NCBI GenBank assembly: GCA_945288535.1
Contig: CALYQQ010000010.1
Span: 1 to 64,000, forward strand
Reading direction: 5' to 3'
DNA length: 64,000 bases
Source: an uncultured Enterobacterales bacterium
Lineage (GTDB): Bacteria; Pseudomonadota; Gammaproteobacteria; Enterobacterales; CALYQQ01
Position 1 is the first letter of the stretch, and every line of letters starts with the position of its first letter. The notes under the pieces were generated by a model. That model saw nothing but the letters and a program-made list of their open reading frames with translations, ran no database searches and was not told the origin of the DNA. The position numbers and the translations under genes were made by a program. Of this stretch, positions 27,156 to 36,411 are shown in pieces.

Positions 27156-28118
27156 TTAAATATCTTGTCGTGAATAAGGATCTTTGTCACCTTTTTTACG
27201 CGTCTTAAGCAATTTAAGTAGCCAAGTATATTGTTCTGGATCTCGTTTCACAAAATATTCAACTTCTTGATTCATCGCTCGAGCTATACCTTCATCATCC
27301 GCCTTGGCTAAATTTTCCATTGGCGGTCGAATATAAATATCAAGGATACCTTTTTTACCACGATAAACAGGAAATAAAGGAATAATAGTCGCATCCGTCA
27401 CTTTCATTAAACGACCAAGCACAGGTAAAGTCGCTTTATAAGTTGCAAAAAAATCAGCAAAAACACTATGTTCAGCACCATGATCTTGATCGGGTAAATA
27501 AAATCCCCAATAACCTTGTCTAATTGATTTAATAAAAGGTTTTATACCATCTACTCTGGCATGCATTCTGCCACCAAATCGTCGACGCATTACATTCCAC
27601 ATCCAATCAACGAGAAGGTTACGTTGGTTATGGAACATCGCTGCCATATTAATTCCTTTAGCAGCAAACAGCATAGCCGGAATATCAACAGCCCAACCAT
27701 GAGGGACTAAAAAAATGACATTCTTCTTTTGCTCTATCATTTTTTCGACAATCTCATAACCATGCCAACGTGTTCGCTTTAATAAAAAATCAGGATGTCG
27801 TGTACCCTGCTCTGCCAACAAAATAAGTGTCTGCATCATATTGCTAAACATATTATCAATAAGTGCTTCTCTTTCTTGGTGATCTAATTCTGGCATACAA
27901 TAATATAAATTAATTCGAGCACGTCGCCTAGCACCTTTTGCCAATCGACCAACCCATTTTCCCAGTTTACCTAAAAAAGGATTTCGCCAAGTCGCCGGAA
28001 TATAAGCTAATATCAACATAATTCCGACACCAAACCAAATTCCCCAATAACGGGGGAGAAAAAAAGAAAACCGAAATTGCGGAATAAATTCACTATTCGC
28101 TGAAGTAGCTTTTTGCAT
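27156..28118 (-). CDS. lpxM: Lipid A myristoyltransferase LpxM
   Basis: This 320-residue inner-membrane acyltransferase (E. coli 323) has an N-terminal membrane segment (FFLPRYWGIWFGVGIMLILA), the catalytic H-x4-D motif FLVPHGWAVDIPAML, and FHNQRN, RRRFGGRMHARVDGIKPF, GYWGFYLPDQDHG. It adds the last acyl chain to Kdo2-lipid A, giving hexa-acylated lipid A. It sits downstream of mepM and convergent with the pykA remnant, as in E. coli. It appears intact. Confidence 0.96.
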   Translation of the reverse strand: MQKATSANSEFIPQFRFSFFLPRYWGIWFGVGIMLILAYIPATWRNPFLGKLGKWVGRLAKGARRRARINLYYCMPELDHQEREALIDNMFSNMMQTLILLAEQGTRHPDFLLKRTRWHGYEIVEKMIEQKKNVIFLVPHGWAVDIPAMLFAAKGINMAAMFHNQRNLLVDWMWNVMRRRFGGRMHARVDGIKPFIKSIRQGYWGFYLPDQDHGAEHSVFADFFATYKATLPVLGRLMKVTDATIIPLFPVYRGKKGILDIYIRPPMENLAKADDEGIARAMNQEVEYFVKRDPEQYTWLLKLLKTRKKGDKDPYSRQDI

Positions 28119-28297
28119 GAGATAACCTGTTTTTTTAACAGATAAATAAACCTATTTTAGACCGCTTTATTTATCTACTATGGTTAAAATTAGCAACCTT
28201 AAAGGTAAAGTGGCTGTTATCAATAACAACCAAGGTAACGCAAGTTGTTATTGATAAATAATATTACAAGACAAACTTTATAGTCAGCTAGCCATTT

Positions 28298-30091
28298 CTA
28301 TTTACGTTTATTCCCATTAATTACGTGTAAACTAGCATCATTCGTTATATCAGCCGAGGGGGGATCACCCGCTAATCTACGTTGAGTTCCACTCTTTTTT
28401 TTAGGTTGTGCTGTTTCTCCAGCTACAGGTGCCTGTTGTTTCGCCTGTATTATAGTAGATGTTGAAGTATCTTCTGTATTAGTCCCTGATGAATCTTTGG
28501 ATACATCCTTTGATATATCTGGCGATGCTTCACTATTTACCTCTAATGACTCTTCAGGTGCGGACGAGACCGTTGCACTAATTTCTTTTGGTAAAGTAAG
28601 TGTAATTTCATTCTGTGCTTTTTCTGACTGAGATATTGGCACAACTGTTGTAGCATTACTTCCTACAACAGCATCAGTCGCATTACTTGTAGTGGCAGTT
28701 ACCGCTGGCATATTTTTAATTGCATCATCCAGTTTAGCTTTAACTGTTTCCGCATATTTTTTGAATTCTTTCAAATCATCGCCAACTAAGCCTTCTGGCC
28801 TTGGCAAATCAATTTTTAATGGATTTACAGGTCTGTTGTTGACGTGAAATTCATAATGTAAATGAGGTCCTGTGGATCTTCCAGTATTACCAGAATAGCC
28901 AATAATATCGCCTCGTTTTACAATCTGCCCTGGTTTTACGACAAAACGACTAAGATGTAAATAGCGTGTCATATATTGGCGCCCATGACGTATCGCTACA
29001 TAATTTCCGGCAGCCGGTCCATAGCGAGCAACAACAATTTCACCATCACCCGCCGCTACTACAGGTGTTCCCACTGGCATGGCAAAATCTGTACCATTAT
29101 GGGGTGAAATCCGCCCTGTGATTGGATGTAAACGAGCGGGATTAAATGGTGAAGATATACGAAATTTTTTATCACTTAATACCGGAATACGTAAAAATCC
29201 ATCCGCTAACGGCTGACCATTTTCATCATAATAACCACGATATTTTTCGAAATAAATGACGTAACGATCTTTACCTCTATTACGCATTTTAGCCGCTAGA
29301 AAACGACTAGAAACATGTTCATTATTAACTAGTTCACGCTCAACTAAAACAGAAAATTTATCGCCAATTCTTAATGTTTTAAAGCTAATTTGAAACTCTA
29401 AAAAACGCGCTGCGTTATAGCGCTCGCTAACAGCTAATCCTGCTAATTGTGCACTACCAATAAAGGTATTATTCCCTTCCCTGCCTATTTCACCAGCGAA
29501 CAGCCGTTCTTGCCATTCTCCTTGCGTAAGGTCGATTGATTCTTTAAAGCTATCACCAGAACGTTCGTAAATACGCGTTTCTTTGCGACTCACGTTCCAG
29601 GTTAATGTCTGTAAACGGCCTTCGTCATCAATACTCCAAGTAATAATTTGTCCCGGGCGCAATTTATTACTTAAATCAGGAAATTGTTGAGTGAGTGTAT
29701 AAACATCACTTACACCGATATCGTAACTTTCCAAAACTTTTGCTAAGGTATCACCGACAGAAAGTATGTACTCATTAATCGTACTTTCGTTGCTAACATC
29801 AGTATTACTGACATCAGTATTGCTAACATCACTTGAATTATCTATAGGAAGATCAGTTGACGTATTTCCTACATCTTCATTGGCACTTACTTGCAACTCT
29901 TGCGCAGTTTCATTCTCTTTAGGTATAACAATATTTATTTTCGAATTATCAAAATTTTTTTGGAAAAAAATATTTTGAATTGGTTTCCAGCCAATAGCAA
30001 TTGCTATAATTATAATAAGTGCTATAACATATTTATAACGCTCAAAAAAACCAAGCTTCTTCGTTGGTGTTAATTCTATTTTTCGCAGCAA
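28298..30091 (-). CDS. mepM: MepM-like murein DD-endopeptidase with long low-complexity arms
   Basis: This 597-residue protein compares with 440 in E. coli MepM. A cytoplasmic start and one membrane helix (about 20-37) precede an Asp/Ser-rich linker holding a triple DVSNT repeat (about 88-103). A LysM/OapA-like module follows (YILSVGDTLAKVLESYDIGV...). The M23 LytM domain has the zinc ligands in HNGTDFAMPVGTPVVAAGDG and GPHLHYEFHVNNRPVNP. It cleaves D-Ala-mDAP cross-links, opening murein for growth. Beyond residue about 460 is a Ser/Thr/Ala/Glu-rich tail of about 130 residues ending in basic residues (GTQRRLAGD, NGNKRK), which is unusual. It is followed by lpxM and preceded 16 bp by znuA. Confidence 0.93.
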   Translation of the reverse strand: MLRKIELTPTKKLGFFERYKYVIALIIIIAIAIGWKPIQNIFFQKNFDNSKINIVIPKENETAQELQVSANEDVGNTSTDLPIDNSSDVSNTDVSNTDVSNESTINEYILSVGDTLAKVLESYDIGVSDVYTLTQQFPDLSNKLRPGQIITWSIDDEGRLQTLTWNVSRKETRIYERSGDSFKESIDLTQGEWQERLFAGEIGREGNNTFIGSAQLAGLAVSERYNAARFLEFQISFKTLRIGDKFSVLVERELVNNEHVSSRFLAAKMRNRGKDRYVIYFEKYRGYYDENGQPLADGFLRIPVLSDKKFRISSPFNPARLHPITGRISPHNGTDFAMPVGTPVVAAGDGEIVVARYGPAAGNYVAIRHGRQYMTRYLHLSRFVVKPGQIVKRGDIIGYSGNTGRSTGPHLHYEFHVNNRPVNPLKIDLPRPEGLVGDDLKEFKKYAETVKAKLDDAIKNMPAVTATTSNATDAVVGSNATTVVPISQSEKAQNEITLTLPKEISATVSSAPEESLEVNSEASPDISKDVSKDSSGTNTEDTSTSTIIQAKQQAPVAGETAQPKKKSGTQRRLAGDPPSADITNDASLHVINGNKRK

Positions 30092-30107
30092 CTGTAAATA
30101 TCCTCAA

Positions 30108-31097
30108 CTAAACATCATGTTTCAGACAATTGGCAAATTGTTGTGACAATTGTTCCAAAAACTGCATATAACTATTCTTATGTAATTCAATATTACTACC
30201 TAAAGGATCAAGTATGCCATGACGAACATGAGTTCCTCGTGTCACGGTTTCGATGACCTTTGGCTTAAATTGTGGTTCCGAAAAAATACATTCAGCCCGA
30301 TTTTGTTTGAGTATTTCACGGATCTGATTTAATCGCTGAGCACCAGGTTGAATTTCAGGATTTATTGTGAAATAACCTAATGGTGCTAATCCAAAGCTTC
30401 GTTCAAAATAACCATAAGCATCATGAAAAACAAAATATCCTGTTCTTTTAAATGGAATTAGCATATTACCAATTTTTTCTTCGGTTTGCTCTAACTTAAC
30501 ATTAAATTCATGCAAATTTCTTTTTATTTCATTCTGCTTTGATGGATATCTTTTAGCTAATTCAACAGATAATACTGTTGCAATTTGTCTAGCAATTTGC
30601 GGAGACATCCAAATATGCATATCACTTGTGTGATGGTCATGTATATCATGGGATCCCTCTGAACCATGATTAGCATGATTTTCTTCATCCTGATCCTCTT
30701 CATTATGTGCAATAAGTTGTGTAATCTGTGGGATAGTGGTTAAGGTAATATACTGATTTTTATTAAGTTTTTTTATTGATTGTGTCAAAAAAACTTCCAT
30801 ATCCGGGCCAATCCAAATAAATAAATCAGCATTGCTTAATCGCTGTATATCCGATGGGCGCATGGCATAAGAATGCGGTGAGACGCCATCAGGAAGTAAC
30901 ACGTTGGTTTCTGTAATACCATCTGTAATTGCTGCCGCGATAAAAGCTAATGGTCTAACCGATGTCACCACGTCCGCTTGAGCTGTACTAATAGTTCCAG
31001 TGAACAAACATAATATCGTTGCTAACTTACGTATATTTATATTGAAGAAGGACGTGAATTGTTTAACATCCCTACTGGATGGCTTCAAAATAGTCAT
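30108..31097 (-). CDS. znuA: Zinc ABC transporter periplasmic binding protein ZnuA
   Basis: The start is ATG 31097, with GGGGA 8 bp upstream; an in-frame ATG 30 codons earlier would place the Zur sites inside the gene and is rejected. The 329-residue precursor has a signal peptide ending about TISTAQA. It has the zinc ligands of the cluster A-I family (GVSPHSYAMRPSD, a His in MHIWMSPQIA and FHDAYGYFERSF) and an acidic His-rich loop (HANHGSEGSHDIHDHH). It captures Zn in the periplasm and delivers it to ZnuB. It diverges from znuCB across two Zur-box palindromes, so it should be derepressed in low zinc. The first gene downstream is mepM, 16 bp away. Confidence 0.96.
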   Translation of the reverse strand: MTILKPSSRDVKQFTSFFNINIRKLATILCLFTGTISTAQADVVTSVRPLAFIAAAITDGITETNVLLPDGVSPHSYAMRPSDIQRLSNADLFIWIGPDMEVFLTQSIKKLNKNQYITLTTIPQITQLIAHNEEDQDEENHANHGSEGSHDIHDHHTSDMHIWMSPQIARQIATVLSVELAKRYPSKQNEIKRNLHEFNVKLEQTEEKIGNMLIPFKRTGYFVFHDAYGYFERSFGLAPLGYFTINPEIQPGAQRLNQIREILKQNRAECIFSEPQFKPKVIETVTRGTHVRHGILDPLGSNIELHKNSYMQFLEQLSQQFANCLKHDV

Positions 31098-31127
31098 TAT
31101 ATATTCCCCGGCATCGATAGATAGAAG

Positions 31128-31142
31128 TGTTATATTATAACA
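31128..31142. promoter_or_regulatory. Zur box 1 in the znuA-znuC intergenic region
   Basis: The perfect palindrome TGTTATATTATAACA matches the Zur consensus core TGTTATANTATAACA. It lies 31 bp upstream of the znuA start and would block its promoter when Zur is zinc-loaded. Confidence 0.88.
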
Positions 31143-31150
31143 AAATAATA

Positions 31151-31165
31151 TGTTATAATATAACA
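31151..31165. promoter_or_regulatory. Zur box 2 in the znuA-znuC intergenic region
   Basis: A second perfect palindrome, TGTTATAATATAACA, is centred 23 bp from the first. Tandem sites about two helical turns apart would allow two Zur dimers to bind the same face. Confidence 0.88.
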
Positions 31166-31363
31166 AATAAAAAAACGAATACCTCAAGACAAGATAATAG
31201 TAATAAAGGTAATTTGTTATAACGCTTATTCACTAAAGCTATACTTTGATCGTCAAAAGTGAACATTATATCTTGCTTTACTACGAATTTGACATTTTGT
31301 TTAATTAACTAGATATAATTATCTCTTCTTGTTTTTCCCAATGACAAATTAAACAGGAACATT

Positions 31364-32116
31364 ATGGCCAATCTGGTTACGCTAAAAAATATTACCGTAC
31401 GTTATGGGGCAAAAATTGCGTTATCAAATATTTCATTAAATCTTAATCAAGGTGAAATTTTAACGTTAATTGGCCCAAATGGTTCAGGTAAGTCAACCCT
31501 TGTACGCTGTATTTTAGGACTTGTGAAACCCTCATCGGGTAGTGTATGGCATAAACCATCATTGAAAATAGGTTATGTCCCACAAAAATTAGTTCTTGAC
31601 CCAACGCTGCCGTTGACCGTGGAACGTTTTATGTCCTTACGCTTATCGGTGCATAAGGATGCTATTTTGCCCGCATTAGAACGCGTTAAGGCAAATCATT
31701 TAATACAACAGCCAATGCACAATTTATCGGGTGGTGAAACTCAGCGTATTCTTTTAGCCAGAGCTTTACTCAATAAACCACAATTATTAGTTTTGGACGA
31801 GCCAACTCAAGGTGTAGATGTTAATGGACAAATTGCATTATATACCTTAATTGCTGATTTACGTAACGAAATTAATTGTAGCGTTTTAATGGTTTCCCAT
31901 GATTTACATTTAGTCATGGCTAAGACAGATAAAGTATTGTGTTTAAATCAACATATTTGTTGTTCTGGCACACCTGAAAGTGTTACATCGCATCCTGAAT
32001 TTATTGCGATATTTGGTCAATATGATACGCAACAACTGGCTATTTATCGTCACCATCATAATCATCGCCATGATCTCAGAGGAAAAATAATTCTTAATTC
32101 CCATAAAGGTAGTTAA
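31364..32116 (+). CDS. znuC: Zinc ABC transporter ATPase ZnuC
   Basis: This 250-residue ATP-binding subunit has Walker [11 protein letters not shown] (about 37-46), the signature [20 protein letters not shown], Walker [13 protein letters not shown] and the switch His in [10 protein letters not shown]. The C-terminus is His-rich (RHHHNHRHD), common in zinc transporters. It energises zinc import with ZnuB and ZnuA. The gap to znuB is 2 bp, so the two are coupled. Confidence 0.97.
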   Translation: MANLVTLKNITVRYGAKIALSNISLNLNQGEILTLIGPNGSGKSTLVRCILGLVKPSSGSVWHKPSLKIGYVPQKLVLDPTLPLTVERFMSLRLSVHKDAILPALERVKANHLIQQPMHNLSGGETQRILLARALLNKPQLLVLDEPTQGVDVNGQIALYTLIADLRNEINCSVLMVSHDLHLVMAKTDKVLCLNQHICCSGTPESVTSHPEFIAIFGQYDTQQLAIYRHHHNHRHDLRGKIILNSHKGS

Positions 32117-32118
32117 TA

Positions 32119-32895
32119 ATGTTAGATATAATGTTACCTGGCTGGTTAGCCGGAATCGCGTTGTCCTTGGCAACGGGGCCATTAGGTTGTTTTGTAGTAT
32201 GGCGCCGGATGTCTTATTTTGGTGATACCTTGTCACATGCTTCATTGCTGGGTGTTGCATTAGGACTAATGCTACATGTTGAACCATATTATACCGTTAT
32301 TGTCGTCACACTTTTGTTCGCACTATGTTTAGCCGCCCTTGAACGTAAACCTCAATTTTCTCTTGACACCTTACTCGGCATATTGGCGCATAGTGCACTA
32401 TCATTAGGCATTATTTTCAGTTTACAGACGGGTACTAAGACTGAATTAATCTCTTATTTATTTGGTGATTTATTATCGATTACTTATCAGGACGTTATAT
32501 TAATTATTTTATCTGTTTTTTTCGTCACCTTATTACTTTTTTTACAATGGAAAACAATACTATCCGTCACCGTAAGCTCAGAGTTGGCCTACGTCGATGG
32601 AATTAATATTAATAAAACAAAATTACTTTTAACACTATTAACGGCTTTAGTTATTGGTCTTTCCATGAAATTTGTGGGTGCTTTAATTATTACTGCAATG
32701 TTGGTTATTCCAGCTGCAACGTCTCGCCGATTTGCTAAGACCCCTGAGCAAATGGCTATTATTGCAATTATTATTGGTATCATCTCCGTGAGTGGCGGCT
32801 TATTATTATCGTGGTATTATAATACTCCGGCAGGACCTTCTGTTGTTGTTTGTGCTGCATTATTATTTATTTTAAGTTTATGTAAAGAAACGTAA
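32119..32895 (+). CDS. znuB: Zinc ABC transporter permease ZnuB
   Basis: This 258-residue inner-membrane permease has about seven hydrophobic helices and the family motif around [20 protein letters not shown]. Residues 200-255 contain the coupling region ([20 protein letters not shown]). Length matches E. coli (261). It is the second gene of the Zur-controlled znuCB operon, and a terminator follows at 33037. Confidence 0.97.
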   Translation: MLDIMLPGWLAGIALSLATGPLGCFVVWRRMSYFGDTLSHASLLGVALGLMLHVEPYYTVIVVTLLFALCLAALERKPQFSLDTLLGILAHSALSLGIIFSLQTGTKTELISYLFGDLLSITYQDVILIILSVFFVTLLLFLQWKTILSVTVSSELAYVDGININKTKLLLTLLTALVIGLSMKFVGALIITAMLVIPAATSRRFAKTPEQMAIIAIIIGIISVSGGLLLSWYYNTPAGPSVVVCAALLFILSLCKET

Positions 32896-33036
32896 GCATA
32901 TTAACTAAAAGTGTTATTTTTTCCTTTATTGTTCATTTTATTATCTTGTTTGTGTAATTAATAATGAAACTTTTAAGTTATTTAGCTATCATAATTAATA
33001 CACTGTTTTATGAATTATTTGTACGTTACTTAACTT

Positions 33037-33074
33037 ACCCAATAATGGCTCTCTCCATTGTTGGGTGTTTTTTG
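33037..33074 (+). terminator. Terminator after znuCB
   Basis: ACCCAATAATGG (33037-33048) pairs with CCATTGTTGGGT (33055-33066) with a mismatch and a 6-nt loop, followed by GTTTTTTG. Confidence 0.85.
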
Positions 33075-33175
33075 AGAATACTTTTGTTATATAATGACAA
33101 AGAAATAAAATTAGAATAATTTCCATAAAATAATTTAGACTTATTTTACTTTAATTGCATAGGTAAAGAGGTTAT

Positions 33176-33721
33176 ATGTCACTGATAAAGAAAATATTCA
33201 TAGGCTACCTAGTGCTTTATATATTAAGCTCTTTTTTCCTATTTTTATATATTTTACCTTCATCTGACATAGTTACTATTACTAAAACAGAAACACAACG
33301 TGGTAAAGATGTTATTTTTCAATCAAGGAATAAGGAAACCGGTCCAGCTAGAGATACTTATTATATTTCAACTAGAAATAAAAATAATAAAATTATGATG
33401 TATCGTAATCAAAATAATAGCTGGTATATGAAATTTGATAGTGCTGATTTACAGGCTCAAGCAGACTCTGTAATTGAGTCACAACAAAAGGCAGTTATAG
33501 TTTCATATGGTTTTCGTTCAAATATAATAAATTCATTTAAAAATGTTCTTAGTATTAAAGGTGTTTCCGATTTTAATTCTTCAACATTTACGCTTTATAC
33601 CATTGTTAAGTGGGTGGGTTGGCTAGTATGGTTAGCCTTAATTATCATTCAAATTACTATCCCTGTATTATTTCGGAATTGGCGCCAGGCACGTCAAGAT
33701 AAAGCGCTTGGTGTAAAATAA
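33176..33721 (+). CDS. DUF1523-family membrane protein
   Basis: This 181-residue protein has an N-terminal membrane helix (about 6-27), a periplasmic domain (SSDIVTITKTETQRGKDVIF, then RDTYYISTRNKN, MYRNQNNSWYMKFDSADLQA and VSYGFRSNIINSF) and a second helix (about 146-168), ending in a basic tail. The D-I-V-x-I, YRNxxxxWYxKFDSADLQA and YGxR patterns match DUF1523, an uncharacterised inner-membrane family. It stands alone between terminators, so context gives no function. Confidence 0.8.
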   Translation: MSLIKKIFIGYLVLYILSSFFLFLYILPSSDIVTITKTETQRGKDVIFQSRNKETGPARDTYYISTRNKNNKIMMYRNQNNSWYMKFDSADLQAQADSVIESQQKAVIVSYGFRSNIINSFKNVLSIKGVSDFNSSTFTLYTIVKWVGWLVWLALIIIQITIPVLFRNWRQARQDKALGVK

Positions 33722-34415
33722 TTTTAAAATAAATTCAATCAGTAAAAATTGATAAATAACTATTTCTCTTTTAACTTATTATGATTATATTTATTTAAAT
33801 ATAATTAAAATGCTATATTAATCAATTTTTCTTACTCAAATTTAATAAATTTATGAATGAAATTAGTATAACTATGCTCGTTAATTTTTAATATGAGTAT
33901 GTTTCAATATGGCTTATTGAAAATAATAATTAGTTTATTTTTTAACTTTCTATACGTATTTTTTTGCCTATTAATAAATTAATAATGATGCGTATATTAC
34001 GTAATCAAATCAACTTAAAGTTTAATTAATATTGCTTATTGTTTGACTAATAATAAAATTTTCTTTTGCCATTTATTTTCATTACGCATATAGTTACATG
34101 AAATTAAATATGAAAATTTGTAAAAAAGCTTTGTATTTCTTTTATCAATTTTTTATACGACTGATAGCCATCAAAATCCTATCGTACCATTTCTATAAAG
34201 TAATAACAGAGAATCGTTTATCAGAAAAGAAAATACCCCCTTTTTCTGTACATTTGATGCATAATTTTACCCGTAATCATCCTTTTCTAGAATAATAACC
34301 ATAGCTAAATTAATATTTATTTGCTGACTATTACTAACTTTGGCTTAAATATGGCATTATTTCAGATTCATGTTAGAATTTTTGCCATTTTTCTGATAAT
34401 TATGAGCAATGATTT
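33722..34415. other. 694-bp AT-rich gap upstream of rimO
   Basis: Only a weak 65-codon frame (34098-34295), Lys/Phe/Ile-rich and without a good ribosome binding site, is present. I do not call it. No hairpin or RNA gene was recognised. Confidence 0.55.
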
Positions 34416-35744
34416 ATGAGTAGTATTCCTACCATTGGCTTTGTTAGCCTTGGTTGTCCTAAAAATTTAGTCGATTCTGAACGCATTCTTACTGAATTAC
34501 GCACTGAAGGCTATCAGATTGTTTCCCAGTATAAAGGTGCTGATTTAGTTATTGTCAATACATGTGGTTTTATTGATAGTGCAGTTCAAGAGTCTTTAGA
34601 AGCTATTGGTGAAGCACTAAATGAAAATGGTAAAGTAATTGTTACGGGGTGTTTAGGCGCAAAAGAAGATCAGATAAGAGAAATACACCCAAAAGTATTG
34701 GAGATTAGTGGTCCTCATAGCTATGAACAAGTATTAACACAAGTACATAAATATGCACCTAAACCAGTATATAACCCTTATACCAGTTTAGTACCAGCAC
34801 AGGGTGTAAAATTAACACCTAAACATTATGCTTATTTGAAAATATCCGAAGGCTGCGATCACCGATGTACCTTTTGTATTATACCCTCATTACGAGGTGA
34901 TCTTGAAAGTCGCCCTATTGGCTCTGTATTAGATGAGGCAAAACGGCTAGTAGAGGCTGGCGTAAAAGAGCTACTTATTATTTCTCAAGATACATCGGCT
35001 TATGGTGTTGATATAAAATTCCGTACCAACTTCTGGAATGGTCAGCCGTTAAAAACGTCAATAGTTAGTTTATGCGAACAACTCGCAAGCTTGGGTATTT
35101 GGATACGTTTACATTATGTTTATCCTTATCCTGACGTTGACCAAATCATACCGCTAATGGCTGCAGGTAAAATACTTCCTTATTTGGACATACCATTACA
35201 GCACGCTAGCCCAAAAATTCTAAAACTCATGAAGCGACCAGGTTCAGTCGAAAGAACATTAGAAAGAATAAAGCGTTGGCGTGAAATTTGCCCTAACCTA
35301 ACTTTACGCTCAACATTTATTGTTGGTTTTCCAGGCGAAACAGAAGATGACTTCCAAGAATTACTTAATTTTTTAAAACAAGCAAGACTAGATCGCGTTG
35401 GTTGTTTCAAATATAGTCCGATAGAAGGTGCAACGGCAAACCAGCTTCCAGATCAAATTAGTGAAGATATTAAAGAAGATCGTTTTCACCGCTTGATGCA
35501 ATTACAACAAAAAATATCATTACAGCGATTACAAGAGAAAATAGGAACAATCCAATCTGTCATTATTGATGAAATTGATGAAGAGGGTGCTATCGGAAGA
35601 AGTATGGCAGATGCTCCTGATATTGATGGTGTTATTTATTTAAATGGTGAAAAACGTTTTAAACCTGGCGATATTGTTAGGGTAAAAATTGAGCATAACG
35701 ATGAATATGATATGTGGGGATACGTCATTTCACCCGATGAGTAA
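34416..35744 (+). CDS. rimO: RimO, ribosomal protein S12 methylthiotransferase
   Basis: This 442-residue radical SAM enzyme (E. coli 441) has the UPF0004 N-terminal domain with cysteines in [19 protein letters not shown] and [11 protein letters not shown]. The radical SAM CxxxCxxC motif follows ([19 protein letters not shown]), and a C-terminal TRAM domain (about 375-440). It adds a methylthio group to Asp89 of ribosomal protein S12. It is a single gene between two gaps. Full length and all six cysteines suggest it is active. Confidence 0.97.
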   Translation: MSSIPTIGFVSLGCPKNLVDSERILTELRTEGYQIVSQYKGADLVIVNTCGFIDSAVQESLEAIGEALNENGKVIVTGCLGAKEDQIREIHPKVLEISGPHSYEQVLTQVHKYAPKPVYNPYTSLVPAQGVKLTPKHYAYLKISEGCDHRCTFCIIPSLRGDLESRPIGSVLDEAKRLVEAGVKELLIISQDTSAYGVDIKFRTNFWNGQPLKTSIVSLCEQLASLGIWIRLHYVYPYPDVDQIIPLMAAGKILPYLDIPLQHASPKILKLMKRPGSVERTLERIKRWREICPNLTLRSTFIVGFPGETEDDFQELLNFLKQARLDRVGCFKYSPIEGATANQLPDQISEDIKEDRFHRLMQLQQKISLQRLQEKIGTIQSVIIDEIDEEGAIGRSMADAPDIDGVIYLNGEKRFKPGDIVRVKIEHNDEYDMWGYVISPDE

Positions 35745-35778
35745 AAATTTTATTACACTATTACAGAAATAAATTAAT

Positions 35779-35825
35779 AGGAATATAAAAAGTAATTAAT
35801 TATAAAAAGACTTATTTATATTCCT
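35779..35825. terminator. Weak hairpin after rimO
   Basis: AGGAATATAAA (35779-35789) and TTTATATTCCT (35815-35825) can pair across a 25-nt A-rich loop 35 bp after the rimO stop. The T-run is poor, so this is a tentative terminator. Confidence 0.4.
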
Positions 35826-35973
35826 TTATTCAATATGAAACAGTATGTTATTTTTAACTAAAAAAGCAAAAAATAGATTTAGAAGTATAAGATGAATTAA
35901 GTCTATTCTACGAATATATACTTGTATATTATTTATGTAGATATCCTCATATAGGAATGCGTTAACTCACGTT

Positions 35974-36411
35974 TTAGATACTATTGTAAGTCGTTAAACG
36001 ACATAATGGTTCTATTGTTTCGACTCTAATGTAACTTATTCTGATGGCATTTTCAGGATCAACCAATTGCCTAACAGACATACTTTGCTCGTTTATATGG
36101 TCAACAACTAAGGCTGTCTCTACTATAGTTTGGTTTTCTAAATTAAGTATATAAACACCATTTTCTTCAACTTCATAACGACTAACTTCTACGCCTTCTT
36201 TATTATAACTTTTTTTTAAGCTATCACAATAAAACATGTTATTTGTCACTTTACCATCTTTACTAAATTCAACAACATTGGCTATACCATTACTCAGAGG
36301 TTGCATTGCCCAGATGCCAATTAATTTATCACTAATATCTATCATCGTTTTTTTATTGGCATACGCGGCAAAACTGATAATTAAGCAAAATAAAATGAGC
36401 CCGTTTTTCAT
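35974..36411 (-). CDS. Small exported protein of unknown function
   Basis: This 145-residue protein has a clear signal peptide (MKNGLILFCLIISFAAYA, cleavage about residue 18). The mature domain begins DISDKLIGIWAMQPLSNGI and continues with alternating beta-strand-like stretches (NVVEFSKDGKV, NGVYILNLENQT). The GIWAxQP...EFxxDGxV pattern recalls small lipocalin-like secreted domains, but I cannot name a family. Two Cys (in YCDSLKK and EPLCRLTT) could form a disulfide. It is flanked by long gene-free DNA. A periplasmic location is likely; the function is unknown. Confidence 0.65.
   Translation of the reverse strand: MKNGLILFCLIISFAAYANKKTMIDISDKLIGIWAMQPLSNGIANVVEFSKDGKVTNNMFYCDSLKKSYNKEGVEVSRYEVEENGVYILNLENQTIVETALVVDHINEQSMSVRQLVDPENAIRISYIRVETIEPLCRLTTYNSI

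Noticed and set aside
31098-31187. Upstream ATG extension of znuA by 30 codons
   Set aside because: The extension would run through both Zur boxes and place a non-signal-like segment ahead of a good signal peptide; ATG 31097 has its own ribosome binding site.
34098-34295. 65-codon frame upstream of rimO
   Set aside because: Composition is that expected of random AT-rich DNA, the start has no good ribosome binding site, and no motif is visible.
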